Part shown: piece by piece, positions 42,746 through 50,400 of the stretch
How the letters are laid out: every line of letters begins with the position of its first letter
How positions within the stretch are numbered: the stretch's first letter is position 1
The notes under the pieces: model-generated
Told to the model about the DNA's origin: nothing
The model's input: the letters and a program-made list of their open reading frames with translations, nothing else
Databases searched by the model: none
Position numbers and translations under genes: made by a program
From: Lachnospiraceae bacterium
Lineage (GTDB): Bacteria; Bacillota; Clostridia; Lachnospirales; Lachnospiraceae
DNA length: 64,000 nucleotides
Direction of reading: 5' to 3'
NCBI GenBank assembly: GCA_910574285.1
Contig: CAJTAL010000010.1
Coordinates: 62,001-126,000 of the forward strand

Positions 42746-44221
42746 ATGTTAGAGATAGCGGGAGATGGATTTCTCACGGTGTATCGATGGATGATGGAGC
42801 ATCTCTTTGTTATAAATATTATATTTTCGCTGATTATTATCTTTTTTCGGCGAAGGAATCCCACGACTGTATGGGCGTGGCTTTTGCTGCTGTATTTTGT
42901 CCCTATTCTGGGATTCGTGTTATATCTGCTCCTGGGTCAGAATTTCCGCAAAGAGCGGATGTTCAAGATGAAGGAGATAGAAGGAGAGATCAAGTACGCT
43001 GTACGCCGGCAGGAAGAATCGATCTACCGGAAGAAATTAAGACTTCGGGATCCGGAACTGGAGCGGTTCAAAAGACTGATCTTGTACAATCTGAACGAAG
43101 GGGAAGCTGTTCTGACGGATAACAATGATATCAGGATATTTACGGACGGCAGGGAGAAGTTCCAGGCATTGATCTCAGAGATGGAACATGCCAGGAATTA
43201 TATCCATGTGCAGTATTATATTATAAAAAATGACGAGCTGTGGAAAGAGATTGAAGAAGTGCTGCTGCGAAAGGCAAGGCAGGGTGTTGAGATCCGCGTC
43301 CTGTTTGACAGTATGGGGTGCAGGGGAATGCGCCATTCTGATTGGGCTAAGCTTAAGAAGGCAGGGATCAAGGTGGCAGAATTCTTTCCGGCGCTGCTGG
43401 GCAAACTTCAGCTTCGTATTAATTACCGCAACCACAGGAAGATCGTAGTCATAGACGGACGGATCGGATTCGTAGGCGGGTTCAACGTAGGACGGGAATA
43501 TGTGGGGCTGGATAAGAAGTTCGGATACTGGCGGGATACACATATCTGTATCGAGGGCTCTGCGGTGACTTCTCTGGCTGTCCGCTTTGTTCTGGATTGG
43601 AATTACGCGGCCAGGGAAAATCTGTTTCTGGAAGACCGTCTCTTTGAGATCCCGGACTATGTACGGGGCGGCAGGGATCCGGTACAGATAATCTCGAGCG
43701 GTCCGGATTCAAGCAGTCAGGAGATCAGGGATAATTACCTGAGGCTGATTCATATGGCGAGGAAGAATATCTATATCCAGACGCCGTATTTCATTCCGGA
43801 CGATGATATTAAGGATGCGCTGATCATCGCCGCCAAATCGGGAATTGACGTACGGATCATGATCCCCTGCAAGCCCGATCATCCTTTTGTATATTGGGCA
43901 ACTTATTCCTATCTGGGAGAGATGATTGAAGCCGGGGCAAGGTGCTACACTTATGATAACGGTTTTCTCCATGCAAAATGCATGTGTGTTGACGGCCTGG
44001 TGACCTGTATGGGAACGGCAAATATGGATATCCGCAGTTTCAGCCTGAATTTTGAAGTAAATGCAGTGGTTTACAGTGCGAGAACCACCGAGAAATTGAT
44101 GGAAGCATTCGAAAATGACATTACGAAAAGTACTCTGGTTACACGGAAGAGATACGAGCAGAGGGATCTGGTGATTCGGATTAAGGAGCAGTTCTGCAGG
44201 CTCTTTTCGCCGGTATTGTAG
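42746..44221 (+). CDS. cls: Cardiolipin synthase
   Basis: This 491-residue phospholipase D-type enzyme has two N-terminal membrane helices (FVINIIFSLIIIFF and VWAWLLLLYFVPILGFVLYLL). It carries two HKD motifs: HRKIVVIDGRIGFVGGFN and HAKCMCVDGLVTCMGTANMD. It joins two phosphatidylglycerols into cardiolipin at the membrane. The ATG at 42746 follows AGGAGG. It has its own promoter. Confidence 0.95.
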   Translation: MLEIAGDGFLTVYRWMMEHLFVINIIFSLIIIFFRRRNPTTVWAWLLLLYFVPILGFVLYLLLGQNFRKERMFKMKEIEGEIKYAVRRQEESIYRKKLRLRDPELERFKRLILYNLNEGEAVLTDNNDIRIFTDGREKFQALISEMEHARNYIHVQYYIIKNDELWKEIEEVLLRKARQGVEIRVLFDSMGCRGMRHSDWAKLKKAGIKVAEFFPALLGKLQLRINYRNHRKIVVIDGRIGFVGGFNVGREYVGLDKKFGYWRDTHICIEGSAVTSLAVRFVLDWNYAARENLFLEDRLFEIPDYVRGGRDPVQIISSGPDSSSQEIRDNYLRLIHMARKNIYIQTPYFIPDDDIKDALIIAAKSGIDVRIMIPCKPDHPFVYWATYSYLGEMIEAGARCYTYDNGFLHAKCMCVDGLVTCMGTANMDIRSFSLNFEVNAVVYSARTTEKLMEAFENDITKSTLVTRKRYEQRDLVIRIKEQFCRLFSPVL

Positions 44222-44231
44222 GGAATCGTCC

Positions 44232-44260
44232 TTGTAAAGAGAGGACAAATGTGTTATAAC
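44232..44260 (+). promoter_or_regulatory. Promoter of the foldase lipoprotein gene
   Basis: TTGTAA (44232-44237), a 17-bp spacer and TATAAC (44255-44260), about 75 bases before the start. Confidence 0.5.
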
Positions 44261-44335
44261 ATAATAGTATGTGATTTGCATATATCCACGAGTGATGATA
44301 TATACAAGAATAATTTTTAAGAGGTGTATGTTAGT

Positions 44336-45391
44336 ATGAAGAAAAGAATCATGACGTTAGTAACAGGGATACTGGCATCAGCAGCGGTGCTGACGGGGTG
44401 TTCAGGAAGTAAAGGACTGGAGACGGATGCATTGAGCATCTCCGTATATAAAGGTGTGGAGATTGATGAGATCCAAAAACCTGCAGAGGTTACGGATGAA
44501 GATGTGGAGAATACGATTCAGTCCTCCCTCCAGATGAATGCGACGCAGGAAGAGATTACTGACCGTCCGGTAGAAGACGGAGATATCGCTACGATTGATT
44601 TTACCGGTAAGATTAATGGTCAGGAATTTGAAGGAGGTTCCTCGACGGATTATCCTCTGACCATAGGTTCCGGTCTGTTTATCGACGGATTTGAGGATAG
44701 TGTGATCGGCCATAACATAGGTGATACGTATGACTGGCAGGGGAAATTTCCTGACAATTATCAGAATGCAGAGTATGCAGGCAAGGATGTAGTGTTTACG
44801 ATTACGGTCAAGGGTATCGCTGAGGAATCGGTTCCTGAATTAAACGATAATTTTGTAAAGAGCGTGTCTGAGAAGTCGAAGAGCGTGAAGGAATATAAAG
44901 AAGAGGTAAGGAAACAGTTAACCGACGATAATGAGACGAGCTATGAAAATCAGGTCGGCCAGGCAGTCTGGCAGAAGGTGTTGGAGAATACAGAGATTAA
45001 AAAATATCCGGAAGACGAGATGAAAGAACTTTCGAAGACTCTGATTGACCAGTATAAGTCTATGGCAGAATATGCCGAACAGGATTATGAGACTTATATT
45101 CAGGAGCAGATGGGATACAGTGTAGAAGAATTTGAGAAACAGGTGGAGGAAGCAGCAAAGGCCAGCCTTAAACAGAGTATGGTGACGGAGGCAATTGCAG
45201 ATAAAGAGAAGATCAAGCTAAGCAATAAGGAGTACAAAGAGCAGCTAAAGAAGATTGCCGACAGCTATATGTATGAAGATGTGGATGCGTTGAAGGAAGC
45301 AGCAGAGGAAGAGGATCTGAAAGATATTGCGCTGAATAATATGGTCAGGGAATGGTTAAAAGAGCATAGCGTTCAGGTGGCGAAAAAATAG
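44336..45391 (+). CDS. Trigger factor-like FKBP peptidyl-prolyl isomerase lipoprotein
   Basis: This 351-residue lipoprotein starts MKKRIMTLVTGILASAA and has lipobox LTGC. An FKBP domain follows (about 75-165: DGDIATIDFTGKINGQEFEGG, LFIDGFEDSVIGHNIGDT). The C-terminal half is a helical chaperone arm like that of trigger factor (EDEMKELSKTLIDQY, GYSVEEFEKQVEEAAKASL). The ribosome-binding domain of cytosolic trigger factor is replaced by the signal peptide, so it should fold exported proteins outside the membrane, like PrsA. The GAGG site suits the ATG at 44336 better than an upstream GTG. Confidence 0.9.
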   Translation: MKKRIMTLVTGILASAAVLTGCSGSKGLETDALSISVYKGVEIDEIQKPAEVTDEDVENTIQSSLQMNATQEEITDRPVEDGDIATIDFTGKINGQEFEGGSSTDYPLTIGSGLFIDGFEDSVIGHNIGDTYDWQGKFPDNYQNAEYAGKDVVFTITVKGIAEESVPELNDNFVKSVSEKSKSVKEYKEEVRKQLTDDNETSYENQVGQAVWQKVLENTEIKKYPEDEMKELSKTLIDQYKSMAEYAEQDYETYIQEQMGYSVEEFEKQVEEAAKASLKQSMVTEAIADKEKIKLSNKEYKEQLKKIADSYMYEDVDALKEAAEEEDLKDIALNNMVREWLKEHSVQVAKK

Positions 45392-45424
45392 AATTATAGC
45401 GTATTGGGGGGAGGATCGGAGGAT

Positions 45425-46168
45425 ATGATATATGTAACCGGAGACTGCCACGGAAACTATCGCCGGTTTGCCACGGAGATCTTCCCGGAGCAGAAAGAAA
45501 TGAGCAAAGATGATTATGTCATCATATGCGGGGATTTTGGGTACTGGGATGAATCAAAGGAGCAGAAATACTGGATGAAATGGCTGGACAGCAAGCCTTT
45601 CACGACTTTGTGGATTGACGGTAATCATGAGAATTTTGATCTTTTGAAAAAGCAGAAAGCCGTAAAGTGGCACGGCGGGAATGTTCAGTTTATTCAGCCT
45701 TCGGTTATCCACCTGATGCGGGGTCAGATCTATGAACTGGAAGGGTTAAAGATATTTACATTCGGCGGGGCGAAGAGCCATGACATATCCGGAGGTATAT
45801 TAGAGACATCCGATCCGAGATTCAGGGCAAAAAGAAAGAAATTGGATAAGAACCAGGAACTTTACCGTATTAACCATGTCAGTTGGTGGAAAGAGGAGCT
45901 GCCGGAAGAAGAGGAATTGGCAGAAGGACTCCGCAATTTAATCCAGAATAACTGGAGCGTGGATTATATTATTTCTCACTGTTGTTCTACCAGTACACAG
46001 GAGAAGATAGCCGACAGAACATATCAGCCGGATATTCTGACACGCTATTTCGAAAAGATCAAGGAGATGTGCAGATACAGGAAATGGTTCTTTGGGCATT
46101 ACCATGATAATATGAATGTGAACAGCAAAGAAGTCTTGCTGTATGACCAGATCATAAGGATCCATTAA
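45425..46168 (+). CDS. Metallophosphoesterase
   Basis: This 247-residue calcineurin-like phosphoesterase has all metal motifs in order: VTGDCHGNYRRF, ICGDFGYWD, WIDGNHENFD, IISHCCSTS and FGHYHDN. The DCHG version is shared with small serine/threonine phosphatase-like enzymes. The ATG at 45425 directly opens the MIYVTGDCHG core and follows GGAGGAT; an upstream in-frame start adds only a Gly-rich stub. It is 33 bases after the foldase gene. The substrate is unknown. Confidence 0.87.
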   Translation: MIYVTGDCHGNYRRFATEIFPEQKEMSKDDYVIICGDFGYWDESKEQKYWMKWLDSKPFTTLWIDGNHENFDLLKKQKAVKWHGGNVQFIQPSVIHLMRGQIYELEGLKIFTFGGAKSHDISGGILETSDPRFRAKRKKLDKNQELYRINHVSWWKEELPEEEELAEGLRNLIQNNWSVDYIISHCCSTSTQEKIADRTYQPDILTRYFEKIKEMCRYRKWFFGHYHDNMNVNSKEVLLYDQIIRIH

Positions 46169-46171
46169 GAT

Positions 46172-46215
46172 ACCGCCTCCGGGGATACGGTTAGTTATCC
46201 CGGAGGCGGTCTTGT
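46172..46215. terminator. Terminator after the metallophosphoesterase gene
   Basis: ACCGCCTCCGGGGATA (46172-46187) pairs with TATCCCGGAGGCGGT (46196-46210) with one bulge, followed by CTTGTTGTTTTT. It lies between convergent genes. Confidence 0.8.
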
Positions 46216-46243
46216 TGTTTTTAGGGCGTTTACCGCCAGACTT

Positions 46244-47368
46244 CTATTTCAACATTTCGGCAAAATCAGCCAGTTTCTCAGAGATCTTAATCTGTTGCGG
46301 GCAGACAGCCTCGCAGCTTCTGCATCCTACACAGGCGGAAGGCTGCTTATCTTCCGGTACGGCCATAAGAGCCATCGGCGCGATAAATCCGCCGCCTGTA
46401 AATTTGTGCTCATTATAGAGCTTCAGCATGGAAGGAATATCTATTCCCTGAGGACAATGACTGGTACAATAATGACAGGCTGTACAGGGAACTCCGTTCA
46501 TCATCCTGTCTGCGATGTTGAGAAGGGTATCCATCTCCTCGCTGTTGAGAGGCTTCTCTTCCTCATATGTATGGATGTTCTTCTCAAGCTGTTCGAAATT
46601 CGACATGCCGGAGAGTGTCACCACGATATTCGGGATAGACTGCAGGAAACGAAACGCCCATGCCGGAATCTCTTCATCAGGGCGCAGCGCTTCAAGCTTT
46701 GCGGCATACTCGTCGGACAGCGTTGCCAGCATACCGCCCCGCACAGGCTCCATCACCCATAACGGAATATGGTATTTATTCAGCAGTTCGATCTTTGTCT
46801 TTGCATCCTGGAAGGTCCAGTCTACATAGTTAAGCTGTATCTGGCAGAATTCCATATGTTCGCCGTAGGCTTCAAGGAAACGCTTCATGATATCATAATC
46901 TCCGTGCGCAGAGAATCCCAGATGTCTGATTCTTCCGTTCTCCTTCTGTTTCATCAGATACTCGAAGATGCCGTACTTTTCGTCCAGGTATTCATTAATG
47001 TTCATCTCACAGACATTGTGGAACAGGTAGAAATCAAAATAAGAAACCCGGCATTTTTCCAACTGCTTCTCAAAAATCTCTTCTACCTTCGTCATATTCG
47101 CGAGATCATACCCTGGGAACTTTGTCGCCAGATAAAACTTGTCACGCGGGTAATCACTCAGTATCTTTCCCATCACAAGTTCTGAATTCCCTGCATGATA
47201 TCCCCATGCCGTGTCATAATAGTTGATCCCGTGGTTCATGGCATATTCTACCATCTTCGCCGCCGCTGCCTCATCAATGTTTTCGTCCTTTCCATCGATC
47301 AACGGAAGCCTCATTGTACCCATACCAAGCGCAGACAACTTAAGATCCTGAAACTCTTTGTAGATCAT
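46244..47368 (-). CDS. Aldo/keto reductase with C-terminal two-cluster ferredoxin domain
   Basis: This 374-residue protein has an aldo/keto reductase barrel (about 1-270) with the catalytic Asp/Tyr region NYYDTAWGYHAGNSELVMG. A C-terminal ferredoxin-like part carries two cysteine sets, CTACHYCTSHCPQGI and CVGCRSCEAVCPQQI, for two [4Fe-4S] clusters. This oxidoreductase type is frequent in anaerobes; it probably couples flavodoxin or ferredoxin electrons to a carbonyl substrate. It lies 42 bases downstream of the MerR gene on the same strand, under the MerR-type promoter. Confidence 0.92.
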   Translation of the reverse strand: MIYKEFQDLKLSALGMGTMRLPLIDGKDENIDEAAAAKMVEYAMNHGINYYDTAWGYHAGNSELVMGKILSDYPRDKFYLATKFPGYDLANMTKVEEIFEKQLEKCRVSYFDFYLFHNVCEMNINEYLDEKYGIFEYLMKQKENGRIRHLGFSAHGDYDIMKRFLEAYGEHMEFCQIQLNYVDWTFQDAKTKIELLNKYHIPLWVMEPVRGGMLATLSDEYAAKLEALRPDEEIPAWAFRFLQSIPNIVVTLSGMSNFEQLEKNIHTYEEEKPLNSEEMDTLLNIADRMMNGVPCTACHYCTSHCPQGIDIPSMLKLYNEHKFTGGGFIAPMALMAVPEDKQPSACVGCRSCEAVCPQQIKISEKLADFAEMLK

Positions 47369-47410
47369 ATTAATATCCTCCTTTTAAATTAATTCCTAAA
47401 TCAGTGTGCT

Positions 47411-47785
47411 TTAATCCCAGACCAGCCTGCCGGTCTCCATAGCCTTGTCATAACGGGAGATCTTGTAATCCAGCCGTTCCAGAGTCTCTTGAATCGCCTT
47501 AAGCTGTATCATAAGCCGTTCTTTCTGTTCCAGAAGCAACTGTCTTCTCTCCGGAATAGTAGTGTCTCCCTCCCGGCTCAGCCTGACATATTCCGTCAGC
47601 GCGTCCAGCGGCAGACCTGCGCTCCTCATACATGCGGCGAGTTCAACCCAGCCGCAGTCTTCCTCCGTATAGTCCCGCAGACCGCTTTCATTCCGGTTTA
47701 CCGGCGGAATGACTCCGATCTTCTCATAGTATCTGAGCGTATCCTGTGAGATTCCGTACTTTTTGCTTACATCCGAGATTGTCAT
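47411..47785 (-). CDS. MerR family transcriptional regulator
   Basis: This 124-residue protein has the MerR winged helix (TISDVSKKYGISQDTLRYYEKIGVIPPVNRN). A dimerisation helix is rich in Leu, Gln and Arg (RQLLLEQKERLMIQLKAIQ). It lacks the paired cysteines of metal sensors and fits the small AdhR/YhdM-like group that controls aldehyde or carbonyl-handling oxidoreductases. It is first in an operon with the aldo/keto reductase. Confidence 0.92.
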   Translation of the reverse strand: MTISDVSKKYGISQDTLRYYEKIGVIPPVNRNESGLRDYTEEDCGWVELAACMRSAGLPLDALTEYVRLSREGDTTIPERRQLLLEQKERLMIQLKAIQETLERLDYKISRYDKAMETGRLVWD

Positions 47786-47825
47786 ATCTTCACCTCTTAC
47801 ATCAGTTAGAAAAATGCTTTCTTAT

Positions 47826-47856
47826 AATATAACATCTGGAGTTCACTCTAAGTCAA
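47826..47856 (-). promoter_or_regulatory. MerR-type promoter with 19-bp spacer
   Basis: On the minus strand TTGACT (47856-47851) and TATATT (47831-47826) are separated by 19 bp instead of 17. Between them CTTAGAGTGAACTCCAG forms a dyad (CT..GAGT..ACTC..AG). This is the classic design for MerR activators, which untwist an over-long spacer. It would drive the MerR and reductase genes. Confidence 0.75.
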
Positions 47857-47885
47857 GATAAAAATTACTGCTCGATGGAAACTGT

Positions 47886-47914
47886 TTGTGAAACAGAAGG
47901 AGATAGGGTATAAT
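47886..47914 (+). promoter_or_regulatory. Promoter of AAA/nuclease paralog 1
   Basis: TTGTGA (47886-47891), AACAGAAGGAGATAGGG as a 17-bp spacer and TATAAT (47909-47914). The same promoter, spacer included, recurs before paralog 2 at 50338-50366. Confidence 0.7.
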
Positions 47915-47946
47915 ATGGAAAACGGTGTTATGATGGGGGGATGACG

Positions 47947-49644
47947 ATGAAGAAACCATTGCCGATAGGTGTTGATAATTTTGAAGATATAGTACAATCC
48001 GGATATTACTATGTAGATAAGACAATGTTCATAAAAGAATTACTGGACTTAAAGGGGAAAGTAAATTTGTTTACACGTCCAAGGCGTTTTGGAAAGACGC
48101 TAAATCTTAGTATGCTTAGATACTTTTATGAGGATACGGGAGATATAAAGAAAAATGAGGAGCACAAATCACTTTTCCAAGGCTTAAAGATTATGGAACA
48201 AGGCGAAATATATACGGAACATATGGGAAACTATCCGGTTATTAATCTGACATTTAAATCAGCGAAGCAGCCTGGTTTTGAATCGGCATATAGTAAACTG
48301 AGGAAAGCAATCGCGGACGAATTCCAGAGACATCAGTATATACTGTCATATGAAAAAATAAATGAAGGGGATAAGAAGCTCTTTCAGAAGATTGCTGACC
48401 GGAAGGCGGAATATGATGATTACTCCGGAGCATTGGAGTTCTTAAGTAAATGCCTTTATCAGGCGACGGAGAAAAAAACAGTTATCCTGATAGATGAATA
48501 TGATGTGCCGCTTGAGAATGCATATTTCCGGGGGTTTTATGAGGAAATGGTGGATTTTATCCGGTCAGTATTTGAATCTGCCTTAAAGACGAATGAATAT
48601 CTGCAGTTTGCCGTTATTACAGGGTGTCTGAGGATTTCAAAGGAGAGTATATTTACAGGACTGAATCATCTGAATATTATATCTGTGCTTGATAAGAAAT
48701 ACAGTGAGCATTTTGGCTTTACAGAGCAGGAAGTTATCCGGATGATGTCTTATTATGAAGTGGAAAGCCGTTTTTCTACAATGAAAGAATGGTATGACGG
48801 GTATTTGTTTGGAGATACGGAAGTTTATAATCCCTGGAGCGTGATTAAGTTTTTATATGATTTATATTCAGATGTAGAAGCATTTCCCCATCCATATTGG
48901 ATTAATACCAGTTCCAACGATATTATAAAGGATCTGATCACCAGAGCAGACAGGGAAACGATGGGGCAGATTGAAACACTTTTGAGCGGCGGGACTTTAG
49001 AGATTCAGGTCCATGAAGAAGTTACTTATGGGGATATGTATAGTAATGGTGAGAACTTGTGGAATTTTCTTTATTTTACAGGATATCTTACAAAAGAGAG
49101 TGAATATTTTAAGGAATCTTCTATTTTTTTACGTGCACGAATCCCTGATACAGAAGTAAAAACAATTTATCAGAATACAATTCTGAATTGGCTGAAAGCC
49201 TCTATAAAGAAAGAGGATTTTCATGATTTGTATCGTGCAATGGAAGAGGGGAACGCCCAGAGGATGACGGATATATTAAATGGTCAGCTTTTCCGTACTA
49301 TAAGTTTTTATGACAGTGCGGAAAATTTTTATCATGGATTCCTTACCGGGATCTTAAGCCAAAGCGAGAATTATCTGGTGAAGTCTAACCGGGAGTCGGG
49401 GAACGGACGCTCTGATATTATGGTGAGAAGTCCGTCGCTGCGGGGCAGGTCGTTTATTGTGGAAGTAAAAGTATCGGATTCTGTAGATGATTTGGAAAAT
49501 GATGCTGAAAACGCATTGAATCAGATCTATGATAAAAGGTATATGGAAGAACTGCGTACGGAAGGATATAAGAAGATTGACTGTTATGGGATAGCGTTCT
49601 ATCGGAAGGATTGTGAGGTTCGGTTTGGGGAAGGACAGAAGTAA
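47947..49644 (+). CDS. AAA-ATPase-like / PD-(D/E)XK nuclease protein, paralog 1
   Basis: This 565-residue protein has an N-terminal AAA-ATPase-like domain (PF09820 type). It shows a P-loop in [17 protein letters not shown], Walker [18 protein letters not shown] and sensor-like [21 protein letters not shown]-terminal PD-(D/E)XK nuclease-like domain (DUF1703) has [17 protein letters not shown] with the acidic/lysine pair EVKV. Such proteins occur in many copies in gut Firmicutes and Bacteroidetes; their function is unproven. GGGGGG lies 6 bases before the ATG at 47947; an ATG at 47941 is too close. Paralog 2 is 2.5 kb downstream. Confidence 0.88.
   Translation: MKKPLPIGVDNFEDIVQSGYYYVDKTMFIKELLDLKGKVNLFTRPRRFGKTLNLSMLRYFYEDTGDIKKNEEHKSLFQGLKIMEQGEIYTEHMGNYPVINLTFKSAKQPGFESAYSKLRKAIADEFQRHQYILSYEKINEGDKKLFQKIADRKAEYDDYSGALEFLSKCLYQATEKKTVILIDEYDVPLENAYFRGFYEEMVDFIRSVFESALKTNEYLQFAVITGCLRISKESIFTGLNHLNIISVLDKKYSEHFGFTEQEVIRMMSYYEVESRFSTMKEWYDGYLFGDTEVYNPWSVIKFLYDLYSDVEAFPHPYWINTSSNDIIKDLITRADRETMGQIETLLSGGTLEIQVHEEVTYGDMYSNGENLWNFLYFTGYLTKESEYFKESSIFLRARIPDTEVKTIYQNTILNWLKASIKKEDFHDLYRAMEEGNAQRMTDILNGQLFRTISFYDSAENFYHGFLTGILSQSENYLVKSNRESGNGRSDIMVRSPSLRGRSFIVEVKVSDSVDDLENDAENALNQIYDKRYMEELRTEGYKKIDCYGIAFYRKDCEVRFGEGQK
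49204..49448 (+). repeat. 245-bp identical tract, copy 1
   Basis: Bases 49204-49448, inside the nuclease-proximal part of paralog 1, match 51664-51908 without a mismatch on line-by-line comparison. The flanking coding sequence of the two genes differs at many positions. Confidence 0.9.
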
Positions 49645-49676
49645 AGAATTTCTGATCGCGAAGTGGCCGATGCCAG

Positions 49677-49712
49677 AAAAGATGAAGTACAGCGGTGTGC
49701 TTCATCTTTTTC
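49677..49712 (+). terminator. Terminator after AAA/nuclease paralog 1
   Basis: AAAAGATGAAG (49677-49687) pairs with CTTCATCTTTT (49700-49710) and runs into a T-tract. The equivalent place after paralog 2 lacks it. Confidence 0.75.
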
Positions 49713-49749
49713 CGTTTATAGAGTGTTTCCAGTAAATGTTGAAAATATA

Positions 49750-50190
49750 TTAAGACTCGAGCAACTTGACTCTAATTTGTCTTACCAACTTGTTTACTTT
49801 CCTTTTGTCGCCACGTTTGGCATAATTACCAAAAACAATGAGAGGCCTCAACATTCTCCTAATCATTACCTTTTCTCGTAATATTTCATTTCCACCGTAA
49901 TGATTCAACATCTCGACACAAAGTTTATTATCGTTCACATCCATAAAATCAGCCGCTTCGTCAAGATAGCATGTTTCGTTAAAATCGATTACCCCAACTT
50001 TACCGTCTTGGTCCACAAAGATATTCCCATCGCCTAAATCTCCGTTGCAAGTCTGATTTTTTCAATATCGACACCAGCTAAACCTTTTATTATTTCGATT
50101 TCATCTTCCACCATTTTATTATATCCAATATCCAAAGCACTATTGTTTATAAATCAAATATCAACAAAGTCTTAAATTCCCTTCTATGTT
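49750..50190 (-). pseudogene. Broken aminoglycoside-phosphotransferase-like gene
   Basis: The last 89 codons (50016-49750) read VDQDGKVGVIDFNETCYLDEAADF, the metal-binding DFNE region of the APH/choline kinase-like fold. Just upstream GDLGDGNIFVDQ continues the family pattern, but the preceding part (ALDIGYNKMVEDEIEIIKG, KIRL) lies in another frame. There is therefore a frameshift near 50040-50050. Further upstream an in-frame TGA (near 50152) interrupts FVDI*FINN. No intact start or catalytic HxD-containing half remains. It is a remnant, not a functional resistance gene. Its codon use is AT-richer than the neighbours, which suggests transfer. Confidence 0.75.
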
Positions 50191-50337
50191 TGTATTATGT
50201 AACATATAGCTTTATTTTGTCAATACTAATATTTCGAGGCATGTTGCATCAACAAAAAGTCTATGCCCCTTTGGTACTGGAAATACAGCAGTATTCATAT
50301 TCAGGAGGTGGCTTTGTTGCTGTTCAATGGAAACTAA

Positions 50338-50366
50338 TTGTGAAACAGAAGGAGATAGGGTATAAT
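50338..50366 (+). promoter_or_regulatory. Promoter of AAA/nuclease paralog 2
   Basis: TTGTGA (50338-50343), the same 17-bp spacer AACAGAAGGAGATAGGG and TATAAT (50361-50366). It is duplicated from, or the source of, the promoter at 47886. Confidence 0.7.
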
Positions 50367-50400
50367 GTGAAAAAAGGCATATGATGTTGGAGGGAGGACA

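Noticed and set aside
49750-50016. A possible aminoglycoside resistance gene
   Set aside because: Only the C-terminal part remains. The upstream part has a frameshift and a stop, and no start with a ribosome site exists.
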